This document shows, piece after piece, positions 33,444 through 41,632 of a stretch of 64,000 nt of DNA. Origin of the DNA: JBEEOW01 sp041191405 (GTDB taxonomy: Bacteria > Bacteroidota > Bacteroidia > Cytophagales > UBA9547); NCBI GenBank assembly GCA_041191405.1, contig JBEEOW010000006.1, positions 1 to 64,000 of the forward strand. Reading direction: 5' to 3'. A program made the translations under genes and the position numbers. The notes under the pieces were generated by a model. The model had not been told where the DNA came from and did not search any database. It saw nothing but the letters and a program-made list of their open reading frames with translations. Within the stretch, counting starts at the first letter, position 1, and each line of letters opens with the position of its first letter.

Positions 33444-35255
33444 CTAGTTCTTTTTTACTGGAGTAGTCAAAATTAAGTTCGACAACACTTTGCCCGATAT
33501 AATTTCTTTCATGTTGTTATATACCAAATATACATAGATGTTGGCATATACAATGTTAAACGAATAAACTATATAGTTTAATAATTCAGGTAAATGTTTG
33601 ATAATATAAAAGGCAGTAGTATCAGGTTTAGGTTCTTCAATATTCATATAAACAAACCCTAAATACAAACCCATCACCGGGCTCGACATTACTAACATAG
33701 TACCCCAAATTACAAATATAATTACTGGTAATTTAAAAAATGATTGATTGCCAGTGTTAACAAGTGACTTGAATAATACAGAAAATTTTTGTGAAAATGG
33801 AACCTCATTATCACTAAAAATAAAGCTTATAATAAGCAATGCAGGTACTTGTATAATACCTAATACCATGTTATCAAAAATTCCAATTAATACTATTAAA
33901 TAGTTGATTACCAATACTGCTATAAAAGCTATACCAAAATCTATAAACTTTTTGTAAGATTTTAATACAAACTGCTTGAAACCAATATGAATACAGGTAT
34001 AACTAAACGAATAAGCTAAAAATTGTAAAGTTCTATTTTGGTCAAGTGTAAATAGTTTGTAAATTTTTAAAAAGAAATTTTCTTCATTAAAATAAGGCTC
34101 AAATTCTGGGGCTGCTATAAAACTATTAATTATTAACAATAATATTCCTGAAAATGAACTAATTAAAAGCACTTTTTTAATATTTTCACTTAAAATTATG
34201 GTTGTATCAGAGAATAACTCGGCATGGGTTCTTATCCCCAAAAACTTTTTATTGGTAGCCTCAGGTTTGTACGGAATTATTTGGGGTAAATATTTTTTGG
34301 TAATGCCTTTAGCACCTAACATTCTAGGATAAATGATGAAATAAAAAGCCATAAATGCAAAGCACGAAAATATAAACACCGCTTTTACAATAGGGTGAAT
34401 ATCAGTATAACGAGTTAAAAAACCTTCAATAAAACCAGCCACAATAATAAATGGAATTACACCAGTAATAATTCTTAAACTCGCCAATGCTGAATATCTA
34501 AAAGATAAAAATCGAGAATAAGTACCCGTAAATAACATACCACTTCCTAATACCATACCCGCTGTACCAGCAATGATGATACTACAAATTTCAAAAGCTC
34601 CATGCATCCAAATGGTTAAAAATGAAGTAAGTAGCAAATCTCTTTCATAGAAAAAATATTGAAATACTCCCACCATGATGCCATTCTGAATCATAATACC
34701 AAGGCTACCGATACCTGCCAATAAACCTGATACAAAAGTTAATAAACTAACTCTAATATTGTTTTCAGTAATTCTTAAAAAATCAACAATGCTATGCCCT
34801 TGTTTGTACACAGCCATTGGGTCTTTTTTGTTAATATTGTCGATAGTCATTTCAACGTATTGTTGCCCAAGTATTTCTTTGGCAAAATCAGTGTCATTTG
34901 CACTTGATACTACCCCAATTGATAATGCAACAATGAACAATGTTATACATAAATACAAAGTTTTTCTGTATTCATACATTGTAGATGGAAGAATGAATTT
35001 AAAAAATGTAATAAATTCACTAAATTTTAATGCTTTGTTGCGGTAAATTTTGTTGTAAATATTCTGCGATAAATTATTTAAATATAACCTTACAGACCTA
35101 TTTGGGTAAAAAGTACGTGCATAAGCTAAATCTTCGGTAGTTTGAATAAAATAATCAGCAAGATTTTTAGAATTGTTTTTTTTATTTTCAAAAACAATTT
35201 CCTCCAACTTCACCCATTTTTCTTTACTTTTGTTTATAAAGTCTTTTTCTTTCAT
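33444..35255 (-). CDS. SpoIIM-like membrane protein with an extra C-terminal membrane domain
   Basis: Residues 1-320 correspond to the stage II sporulation protein M family as found in Bacteroidota (cytosolic start with K-W-V-K-L-E-E-I, Y-R-K-T-L-Y-L, N-N-I-R-V-S-L-L-T-F-V-S-G, W-M-H-G-A-F-E-I). Another 280 residues with about five membrane helices follow. Most members end near 325 aa, so this one is about twice the usual size. The organism shows no sign of sporulation, and the role in this cluster is unknown; a membrane-shaping or protein-scaffold role is inferred. It is the first gene of the minus-strand unit, and its start is 14 bp from that of the divergent RDD gene. Confidence 0.85.
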   Translation of the reverse strand: MKEKDFINKSKEKWVKLEEIVFENKKNNSKNLADYFIQTTEDLAYARTFYPNRSVRLYLNNLSQNIYNKIYRNKALKFSEFITFFKFILPSTMYEYRKTLYLCITLFIVALSIGVVSSANDTDFAKEILGQQYVEMTIDNINKKDPMAVYKQGHSIVDFLRITENNIRVSLLTFVSGLLAGIGSLGIMIQNGIMVGVFQYFFYERDLLLTSFLTIWMHGAFEICSIIIAGTAGMVLGSGMLFTGTYSRFLSFRYSALASLRIITGVIPFIIVAGFIEGFLTRYTDIHPIVKAVFIFSCFAFMAFYFIIYPRMLGAKGITKKYLPQIIPYKPEATNKKFLGIRTHAELFSDTTIILSENIKKVLLISSFSGILLLIINSFIAAPEFEPYFNEENFFLKIYKLFTLDQNRTLQFLAYSFSYTCIHIGFKQFVLKSYKKFIDFGIAFIAVLVINYLIVLIGIFDNMVLGIIQVPALLIISFIFSDNEVPFSQKFSVLFKSLVNTGNQSFFKLPVIIFVIWGTMLVMSSPVMGLYLGFVYMNIEEPKPDTTAFYIIKHLPELLNYIVYSFNIVYANIYVYLVYNNMKEIISGKVLSNLILTTPVKKN

Positions 35256-35269
35256 TAATAACTATTACA

Positions 35270-36001
35270 ATGAGTTATATTAATATAAAAACCACTCAAA
35301 ATGTTGATATCACCTACGAAGCGGCGAACTTATCAGACCGAATATTAGCTTTTTTTGTGGACTTATTAATTATTTTTCTGATAAATATTTTATTTGTACT
35401 TATAACAACGATAGGGTTCAGTGTAAAAGGTGAAAAACTCGGATTCGTAATTAGCTTTGGAGCAGGGCTTGTTATGATGTTTTATTCCCTAATTTCAGAA
35501 ACCATAGGCAAAGGTGCAAGTTTGGGCAAAAGAGCCTTAAAAATAAAAGTTATCAAACTTGACGGTAAGGAACCCAACATTGGCGACTATTTTATTAGAT
35601 GGATATTTAGATTTATAGATATTGTAATCAGTTTTGGAACATTGGCTATTTTTTCAATTTTATCAGGTAAAAACAACCAACGCATTGGCGATTTAATTGC
35701 AAACACTACCATTATCAAAACCAGTTTTAATAAACGATTGAATGTAAATGCACTCGAAAACATTAGGAAAGATGCTGAAGTAACATTTCCTGAGTCACGT
35801 TACCTTAATGAAGAATATGTGCTAATCATTAAAAATGTACTTGATAGATACAAAAACTACCCAAATGAGGCAAATAGCTTATTACTCAAAGAAACCCAAG
35901 ACAAACTACTAGAAAACATTGATTTTAACATTACAGAACGTATTACAACACATAAATTACTACAAACAGTTTTGAGAGATTATGTTATTTTGAGTAGGTA
36001 G
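35270..36001 (+). CDS. RDD-family membrane protein
   Basis: The 243-aa protein has the RDD signature: T-x-Q-N-V-x-I-x-Y-E-A-A-N-L-S-D-R-I-L-A-F-F-V-D at the N-terminus (the D-R-I and D residues of the family), G-K-G-A-S-L-G-K-R-A-L-K-I-K-V, and R-W-I-F-R-F-I-D-I before the last helix. About three to four membrane helices are visible, followed by a helical cytosolic tail. RDD proteins are often linked to SpoIIM-like genes in Bacteroidota, as here, where the two are divergent. Transport of ions such as Na+ has been described for some RDD proteins; the function here is unknown. Confidence 0.88.
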   Translation: MSYINIKTTQNVDITYEAANLSDRILAFFVDLLIIFLINILFVLITTIGFSVKGEKLGFVISFGAGLVMMFYSLISETIGKGASLGKRALKIKVIKLDGKEPNIGDYFIRWIFRFIDIVISFGTLAIFSILSGKNNQRIGDLIANTTIIKTSFNKRLNVNALENIRKDAEVTFPESRYLNEEYVLIIKNVLDRYKNYPNEANSLLLKETQDKLLENIDFNITERITTHKLLQTVLRDYVILSR

Positions 36002-36024
36002 GTTGGGGTTTTACAAAATGTTAG

Positions 36025-36060
36025 TACGGTTGACAAGGTCTAAGGACCGTTGTCAACGTA
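36025..36060. repeat. Long imperfect hairpin after the RDD gene
   Basis: 36025-36040 pairs with 36045-36060 over about 15 bp with one bulged base on each side and a TAAG loop. No T run follows, so it is a palindrome rather than a standard terminator. Confidence 0.65.
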
Positions 36061-36099
36061 AGGAACAAAATATAAAGAGAAGATTTACAAATGTATTTT

Positions 36100-36214
36100 A
36101 GCGAAAAATTAACTTTCCTTTTGCTTCGACAAGCTCAGCAACCTTAAAGTTAATTTTTCGAGTAACCTATACTCGAAAACGGTCACTGAGCTTGTCGAAG
36201 TGATAGTTTTCGCT
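36100..36214. repeat. Three-stem nested palindrome, family E, copy 1
   Basis: Three nested inverted repeats share one centre: outer AGCGAAAA/TTTTCGCT, middle CTTCGACAAGCTCAG with its exact complement (15 bp), and inner TTTTCGAGTA/TACTCGAAAA. The same three-part plan with different sequence in the middle arms is found at 55268-55385. Confidence 0.85.
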
Positions 36215-36253
36215 GGAAATTTAATAATTACATGCAGTATAAAACAAAAATCA

Positions 36254-37234
36254 ATGCTCAAAACACTCAACAAATACTTATCAAAAATTGGTTTAGATGG
36301 ATTTCTAATTGGCATTATGTTGATGGTTGTGTTGGCGTATTTTTTCCCGAGTTTGGGTATTGCTAAAAAACCTTTTTCGCTTGAAGAATTAGCCAATTAT
36401 GGCGTTTCGGGTATATTTTTCTTTTATGGATTAAAGTTAAATCTGCAAAAATTAAAAGCTGGTTTAGCAAACTGGAAAATGCATATTCTTATTCAAAGTA
36501 CTACTTTTATCCTATTTCCATTATTGGTTTTATTGATTAAACCACTGTTTATTAGCGAAGAAGCAAATCAACTTTGGATGGGCATATTTTATTTAGCAAG
36601 TTTGCCTTCAACAGTTTCATCAGCAGTGGTGATGGTTTCGCTAGCCAATGGCAATGTAACTTCTGCTATATTCAATGCAAGTATTTCTAGTTTAATTGGG
36701 GTAATAGTTACACCCATTTGGGTAGGTATGTTTATGGCTACAAGTACTGGCAGTTTTGATTTACAGAGCATTGTAATAAAACTTACTTTACAAGTTTTAC
36801 TTCCTGTAGCAATAGGGATGTTACTCAATGCAAAACTAGGCTACCTTGCCGAAAGATATAAAACAGTATTAAAGCTATTTGACCAAAGTATAATTTTAAC
36901 CATCATTTATACTTCATTTTGTAAATCATTTACCGAAAATCTATTTCAAGGATTTTCAATCATTGACATCCTTTTGCTCGCTTCTGGAATGTTATTTTTG
37001 TTTTTCACTTTGCTGTTCATTACCCAAAAAATAAGCAAACTGCTTGGCTTTTCAAGAGAAGATACCATTACAGTAATGTTTTGTGGTTCAAAAAAATCAT
37101 TGGTACATGGTACAGTTATGAGTAAAATACTTTTTGCAAATGCTTCAATTACAGGTATTTTACTTTTGCCAATAATGCTTTATCATGCCTTGCAATTGAT
37201 AGCTGTGAGTGTAATTGCGAAGAGAATGAATTGA
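36254..37234 (+). CDS. SBF-like (bile acid:sodium symporter superfamily) transporter
   Basis: The start at ATG 36254 is preferred; the frame extends upstream, but only into the palindrome at 36100-36214. The 326-aa protein has about ten membrane helices and the SBF_like family pattern (PF13593; relatives of YfeH and SLC10A7): F-F-Y-G-L-K-L-N, L-A-S-L-P-S-T-V-S-S-A-V-V-M-V-S-L-A-N-G-N, F-N-A-S-I-S-S-L-I-G-V, and F-C-G-S-K-K-S-L-V-H-G. The substrate is unknown. It stands alone. Confidence 0.88.
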   Translation: MLKTLNKYLSKIGLDGFLIGIMLMVVLAYFFPSLGIAKKPFSLEELANYGVSGIFFFYGLKLNLQKLKAGLANWKMHILIQSTTFILFPLLVLLIKPLFISEEANQLWMGIFYLASLPSTVSSAVVMVSLANGNVTSAIFNASISSLIGVIVTPIWVGMFMATSTGSFDLQSIVIKLTLQVLLPVAIGMLLNAKLGYLAERYKTVLKLFDQSIILTIIYTSFCKSFTENLFQGFSIIDILLLASGMLFLFFTLLFITQKISKLLGFSREDTITVMFCGSKKSLVHGTVMSKILFANASITGILLLPIMLYHALQLIAVSVIAKRMN

Positions 37235-37382
37235 TAATTTTATACTCTGCTCTTAAATACATTTCAAATTGCTACATTGTGTTTAGTGAAAACAGAACAC
37301 GAAATGCAGAATCTACTGAAGGCATTTTTATAGCATATAAAAATGAATAAAATAGTATAATTGCAAAATGAACTAAACGATA

Positions 37383-37450
37383 GTGGCAGCGAGGTGTGAA
37401 CACACTCGCTGGGCGGGAGGCAGTGCCAGATTTGGAACACCTTGAAGGGC
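37383..37450 (+). repeat. Palindromic intergenic repeat, family R, copy 3
   Basis: It begins GTGGCAGCGAGGTGTGAAC and ends ACACCTTGAAGGGC. The hairpin arms are AGCGAG/CTCGCT where copy 2 has CGCAAG/CTTGCG, so both sides of the stem changed together. Confidence 0.8.
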
Positions 37451-37546
37451 GAAAAAGTTATTGAAAAATATAGAACAAGAATCGTTAATGAGTTAATTGG
37501 ATCAGATCCTCCAATTAAACTAGATGCATTAAATAAGCAACAATGA
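37451..37546 (+). pseudogene. C-terminal coding remnant, possibly of a toxin gene
   Basis: Directly after the repeat, 31 codons with protein-like sequence (E-K-V-I-E-K-Y-R-T-R-I-V, I-G-S-D-P-P-I-K-L-D-A-L) run to a TGA that overlaps the ATG of the next gene (ATGA). Such an overlap is typical of coupled toxin-immunity genes. In frame, a stop codon lies inside the repeat at 37397, so no complete gene remains. Confidence 0.5.
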
Positions 37547-38235
37547 TAAGATATATACTTCAAGTAGAACTACTTGATAACAATGGAAACTATTATCTAT
37601 ATCCAGCATTAAACCCTCAAAGTATTGAAAGTCAAAATGCTATAGATCGAAAAAATAATTATAACAAAACCTTTATGGCTGATGAAACTTCATTCAAAGG
37701 AATGTTTCCTGCTTATATTGGTGAAGGAGGCTTTCCAAAAATCCCTCATGTAATATGCGATATGCATAATTGGATTGTTAGAAAACCCTATGGCTTTATG
37801 TATCCAATTTCAGCCCGATTCAAGGAAATTTTAGAAAAATTTAATATTCCGAACCTGAAATTCTATCCTGGTAGTGTAATTTGGAAAGATATAGAGTATC
37901 CTTATTACGTGTTTCATTTATTAATACGTCAATTTGATTATATTGACTTTTCGAAATCTACTTTTATCCAAGGCAATATTGATGGTCAAAAAGATGGTGA
38001 GTTAATTGTTAACGGCAATAACATGGATGAAGTAACAGATAAATTAGACTCTCCAATTTGGATCTTTGAAAAAGCAATAATGAAGCCTGAATTCGAAACA
38101 ATTGATATGACTCATTTGGGTGTAATTGGAATTGTAATCTCCGAAAGACTAAAAAACGCCATAGAAGAAGCAAACCTTACGGGTGTAAAAATAACAACCT
38201 GTCCTATTGAATTTCATTTATCAAACAAAGTATAA
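37543..38235 (+). CDS. Immunity-like protein (DUF1629/Imm11-type)
   Basis: The 230-aa soluble protein has no signal peptide. Its pattern fits the DUF1629/Imm11 group of polymorphic-toxin immunity proteins: an N-terminal Y-I-L-Q-V-E start, P-I-S-A-R-F-K-E-I-L-E-K in the middle, F-D-Y-I-D-F-S-K-S, and the closing I-S-E-R-L-K-N-A-I-E-E-A-N-L-T-G-V motif. Such proteins neutralise a toxin delivered by a secreted protein. Here no full toxin gene is present; only a 3' remnant overlaps the start codon. The gene may therefore be an orphan that protects against toxins of relatives. The family assignment was made by eye and is moderate. Confidence 0.6.
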   Translation: MIRYILQVELLDNNGNYYLYPALNPQSIESQNAIDRKNNYNKTFMADETSFKGMFPAYIGEGGFPKIPHVICDMHNWIVRKPYGFMYPISARFKEILEKFNIPNLKFYPGSVIWKDIEYPYYVFHLLIRQFDYIDFSKSTFIQGNIDGQKDGELIVNGNNMDEVTDKLDSPIWIFEKAIMKPEFETIDMTHLGVIGIVISERLKNAIEEANLTGVKITTCPIEFHLSNKV

Positions 38236-38279
38236 GCTATGACACTATTAAGGCTAGGAACACAGGGAATTAAAGGATT

Positions 38280-38387
38280 TCCGCTCTTCAACATCTTCCC
38301 TTAAAAATTAACAACAAAAACTAGTAAAATGTGCTCGTCGGGATTTGCAATCCCGATGCCGTATCCAAGGATTTTTAATCCTTAATA
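38280..38387. repeat. REP-like tandem unit A
   Basis: A 108-bp unit with hairpins TCGGGATTTGCAATCCCGA (38338-38356) and AAGGATTTTTAATCCTT (38367-38383). It is repeated at 38402-38510. Confidence 0.85.
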
Positions 38388-38401
38388 GTAGTAAATAATT
38401 G

Positions 38402-38510
38402 TCCGATCTTCGACATCTTCTCCTAAAAAATTAACAACAAAAGCTAATATAAAGTGCTCGTCGGGATTTGCAATTCCGATGCCGTATCTAAGGATTTTTA
38501 ATCCTTAATA
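38402..38510. repeat. REP-like tandem unit B
   Basis: A 109-bp second unit, period 122 bp. The first hairpin (38461-38479) carries one change giving a G-T pair; the second (38490-38506) is intact. Confidence 0.85.
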
Positions 38511-38755
38511 AATTGTAGTTAATTGTATGTAAACAAACTATCCATAATTGAACCTACAGTTGAGATAATTAAATAGAAACTTTACTCATTTTTAGTATTT
38601 CTTTTAACACCAAAACCTCAAAAAATACAAAAACCAACTACTTTATTGTATAGAAAACAATTTCAAAAGTAAAAAATCAATCTAAAAATATAAGCTATTT
38701 AAAATCAGCTATTTGAAAAAATATGTATAGTATTTCTACTTGTTTTTATAGAATT
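38511..38755. other. AT-rich stretch before the nuo promoter
   Basis: With the tandem repeats before it this forms a 589-bp gap without genes. No coding sequence or hairpin of note was recognised here; the nuo promoter follows directly. Confidence 0.5.
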
Positions 38756-38788
38756 TTTTGTATTTCTGTAAATATGAAACTACATTTG
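38754..38788 (+). promoter_or_regulatory. Promoter of the nuo operon
   Basis: TTTTTTG (38754-38760), a 20-bp spacer and TACATTTG (38781-38788), an exact match to the Bacteroidota -33/-7 pattern. The nuoA start is 36 bp downstream. Confidence 0.8.
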
Positions 38789-38824
38789 TCAGTCATAATA
38801 TATAGAGGTTAACCGTTCAATAGT

Positions 38825-39199
38825 ATGCAAGAACTGACAGCACCTGCTGATTATTTACCAATTGCTATGCAACTTATTTTTGCAATTGGGTTTATTGTTA
38901 CCACTATGGTAGCAACACATTTAATTGGTCCAAAACGTAAAACGGACGTAAAGCAAGAAGCTTTTGAGTGTGGTATCGAATCTGTTGGAAACGCACGTAA
39001 TCCATTCTCAATCAAATACTTCCTTACAGCAATCCTTTTTGTTTTGTTCGATATTGAGGTAATATTTATGTATCCTTGGGCTGTAAATTTTAGAGATTTA
39101 GGCTGGGCAGGATTCGTTGAAATGTTAGTATTTATGTCATTCCTTTTAATGGGCTTTTTCTATGTGATTAAGCGAAAAGCATTAGACTGGAATCATTAA
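38825..39199 (+). CDS. nuoA: NADH-quinone oxidoreductase subunit A
   Basis: The 124-aa membrane subunit has three helices and the NuoA signature K-x-E-A-F-E-C-G-I-E-S in the first loop, followed by F-S-I-K-Y-F-L-T-A-I-L-F-V-L-F-D-I-E-V-I-F-M-Y-P-W. It sits at the interface of the membrane arm with the peripheral arm of complex I and helps form the quinone channel. It is the first gene of a 14-gene operon with the usual A-N order and follows the promoter at 38754-38788. Confidence 0.97.
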   Translation: MQELTAPADYLPIAMQLIFAIGFIVTTMVATHLIGPKRKTDVKQEAFECGIESVGNARNPFSIKYFLTAILFVLFDIEVIFMYPWAVNFRDLGWAGFVEMLVFMSFLLMGFFYVIKRKALDWNH

Positions 39200-39284
39200 T
39201 ATTTAATAGATTTTTGCCAGAAAAGGCAAACAAAATCGTTTAAAAAAAGTTCATACGCTAAAGCCAAATTAAAAAAAGGCATTT

Positions 39285-39821
39285 ATGGTAAATATAGAAA
39301 AAGCACCAGAAGGTATAGAAGGACCAGGATTTATGGCCACCAACTTGGATCAGGTGATTGGTTTGGCTCGTAAAAACTCTTTATGGCCTCTTCCATTTGC
39401 AACATCATGTTGTGGAATTGAGTTTATGGCTACTATGGCATCTACTTACGATTTTTCACGTTTCGGTTCTGAACGACCAAGTTTCTCACCACGTCAAGCG
39501 GATTTATTAATGGTAATGGGTACTATTGCTAAAAAAATGGCACCAGTTTTACGTCAAGTATATGAGCAAATGGCTGAACCTAAATGGGTAATTGCCGTAG
39601 GCGCTTGTGCATCAAGTGGTGGTGTTTTTGATACTTATAGTGTTTTACAAGGTATTGATGAGGTAATTCCAGTGGATGTTTATGTTCCAGGTTGCCCTCC
39701 ACGTCCTGAGCAAATAATTGATGGTTTCTTAAGAATTCAAGATTTGGCTGCAAATGAGCCATTAACCAGAAGAAGCTCAGAAGAATATAAGAGATTGTTG
39801 GCTAAATACGATATGAAATAA
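39285..39821 (+). CDS. nuoB: NADH-quinone oxidoreductase subunit B
   Basis: The 178-aa subunit carries cluster N2, the last [4Fe-4S] centre before quinone. Its ligands are visible: the tandem Cys42-Cys43 in S-C-C-G-I-E, Cys108 in V-G-A-C-A-S-S-G-G and Cys137 in P-G-C-P-P-R-P-E. Its stop codon overlaps the nuoC start (TAATG). The 85-bp gap from nuoA contains no recognised signal. Confidence 0.97.
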   Translation: MVNIEKAPEGIEGPGFMATNLDQVIGLARKNSLWPLPFATSCCGIEFMATMASTYDFSRFGSERPSFSPRQADLLMVMGTIAKKMAPVLRQVYEQMAEPKWVIAVGACASSGGVFDTYSVLQGIDEVIPVDVYVPGCPPRPEQIIDGFLRIQDLAANEPLTRRSSEEYKRLLAKYDMK

Positions 39822-40327
39822 TGGAATCAACAATCACTAACGAAGTATTCTTACAAAAACTAACTGATAAGTTTGGTGACGCTATCATTTCATCTGTTGA
39901 AGATTATGGTATGCTAACTGTAACTGCTGATAGTTCAAAAAATATTGATATTCTTAATTATTTATTTGATGAACCAAGTTTACAAGTTCAGTTTATGACT
40001 GACTTAACTGGGGTGCATTATCCAGAGCAAGAGTTGGCATTTTGTGTAGTTTACCATTTGCATTCACTTGTAAATAATTACAGAGTTAGATTCAAATTTT
40101 TCATCGGTGGCGAAATTCCAACAATAGCATCAGCTACAAGCGTATATGCTACTGCAAACTGGATGGAAAGAGAAACTTACGACTTTTTCGGAATCATATT
40201 CGAAGGACATCCTGATTTAAGACGAATTCTAAACGTGGACGAAATGGTAGCATTCCCACTAAGAAAAGAGTTCCCTCTTGAGGACCCTAATCGTATTGAT
40301 AAAAAGGATTATTACTTCGGAAGATAA
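39821..40327 (+). CDS. nuoC: NADH-quinone oxidoreductase subunit C
   Basis: The 168-aa peripheral-arm subunit (30-kDa type) has the family core Y-H-L-H-S-L, R-V-R-F-K, and the C-terminal W-M-E-R-E-T-Y-D-F-F-G-I-x-F-x-G-H-P-D-L-R-R-I-L followed by P-L-R-K-E-F-P-L. It is separate from NuoD here, unlike the fused NuoCD of Escherichia coli. It helps connect NuoD and NuoI around the quinone site. Confidence 0.96.
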   Translation: MESTITNEVFLQKLTDKFGDAIISSVEDYGMLTVTADSSKNIDILNYLFDEPSLQVQFMTDLTGVHYPEQELAFCVVYHLHSLVNNYRVRFKFFIGGEIPTIASATSVYATANWMERETYDFFGIIFEGHPDLRRILNVDEMVAFPLRKEFPLEDPNRIDKKDYYFGR

Positions 40328-40344
40328 AATTCAGAATTTACAAG

Positions 40345-41550
40345 ATGAGCCATATAGAATTAGCAAATTCGGAAGTTAAAGAGACTACAACACTCAATTT
40401 AGGACCTACTCACCCTGCAACACACGGCGTTTTCCAAAACGTACTTGAAGTAGATGGTGAAAGAATTATGAGTGCTGAGCCAACTATTGGTTATATACAC
40501 CGTGCATTTGAAAAATTGGCAGAACACCGTCCATTTTATCAAATTACACCTATCACTGACCGTCTGAACTATTGTTCATCACCAATCAATAACCTTGGTT
40601 GGCACATGACAGTAGAGAAATTGTTAAAGCTACAAACTCCAAAACGTGTTGATTATATGCGTATTGTAGTTATGGAGCTTGCTCGTATTTCTGACCACTT
40701 AATTTGTAACTCAATTCTTGGAGTTGATACAGGAGCTTTTACAGGTTTCCTTTATGTATTCCAACAAAGAGAAAAAATATACGACATTTTTGAAGAAATC
40801 TGTGGTGCTCGTTTAACAACCAATATTGGTCGTATTGGAGGTTTTGAGCGTAACTGGAACGAAAATGTTTTCAAAAAATTAGACCAATTCATGATTGAAT
40901 TTCCTAAAGTTTGGAAAGAATTTGAAGGATTATTCAACAGAAACAGAATTTTTATGGACAGAACCATCGGTACTGGTCCAATTTCAGCTGAAAGAGCATT
41001 AAATTACGGTTTTACTGGCCCTAACTTACGTGCTGCAGGCGTTGATTACGATGTTCGTGTACACTCACCATACTCATCTTACGAGGAATTTGAATTTGAT
41101 ATTCCTGTAGGCCAAAATGGTGATACTTATGATAGATTCATGGTAATCAATGGTGAAGTTTGGGAAAGTTTAAAAATTATTGAGCAAGCTATCGATAAAA
41201 TTAAAAAAGAACCAGCCGACATTTATCACGCAGAAGCTTCACATATTTACCTTCCAAAGAAAAAAGAAGTGTACACAAGTATGGAAGCACTTATTTATCA
41301 CTTCAAAATAATTATGGGTGAAGTAAATGCTCCTGCAGGTGAAGTTTATCATTCTGTTGAAGGTGGAAACGGTGAATTAGGTTTCTATTTAATCAGTGAT
41401 GGCGGACGTACACCTTATCGTTTACACTTCAGAAGACCATCATTTATTTATTACCAAGCTTATCCTGAAATGATTAAGGGAGGTTTAATTTCTGATGCTA
41501 TTGTAACTATGAGTTCTCTAAACGTAATTGCTGGAGAGCTTGACGCTTAA
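40345..41550 (+). CDS. nuoD: NADH-quinone oxidoreductase subunit D
   Basis: The 401-aa (49-kDa type) subunit shows the N-terminal L-N-x-G-P-T-H-P-A-T-H-G with the quinone-contacting His pair, the G-Y-I-H-R-A-F-E-K segment, the Y-C-S-S motif, G-x-R-x-x-x-x-x-x-R-I-G-G, and the C-terminal Y-H-x-x-E-G-G-N-G-E-L-G-F-Y. Together with NuoB it builds the quinone reduction site. It is evolutionarily related to the large subunit of NiFe hydrogenases but lacks the metal-binding cysteines. Confidence 0.97.
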   Translation: MSHIELANSEVKETTTLNLGPTHPATHGVFQNVLEVDGERIMSAEPTIGYIHRAFEKLAEHRPFYQITPITDRLNYCSSPINNLGWHMTVEKLLKLQTPKRVDYMRIVVMELARISDHLICNSILGVDTGAFTGFLYVFQQREKIYDIFEEICGARLTTNIGRIGGFERNWNENVFKKLDQFMIEFPKVWKEFEGLFNRNRIFMDRTIGTGPISAERALNYGFTGPNLRAAGVDYDVRVHSPYSSYEEFEFDIPVGQNGDTYDRFMVINGEVWESLKIIEQAIDKIKKEPADIYHAEASHIYLPKKKEVYTSMEALIYHFKIIMGEVNAPAGEVYHSVEGGNGELGFYLISDGGRTPYRLHFRRPSFIYYQAYPEMIKGGLISDAIVTMSSLNVIAGELDA

Positions 41551-41632
41551 TAAAGATATCAGTTTTCGGTAATTTCTATTAAAAATTATCGGAAGTATAA
41601 ATATTGATATAATTTTCAAAAACTGTTTTTAG

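Noticed and set aside
36109..36396. Minus-strand open frame starting inside the SBF-like gene and crossing the family E palindrome
   Set aside because: It overlaps a well-supported gene and repeat DNA; no domain is recognisable.
37264..37563. Minus-strand open frame of 99 codons in the gap before the immunity-like gene
   Set aside because: It includes the reverse of a repeat copy and of the remnant. It is Cys/Phe/Ser-rich without domain features, and the plus-strand remnant is more protein-like.
38280..38510. CRISPR array
   Set aside because: There are only two long units with internal hairpins. There are no short direct repeats with unique spacers and no cas genes nearby.
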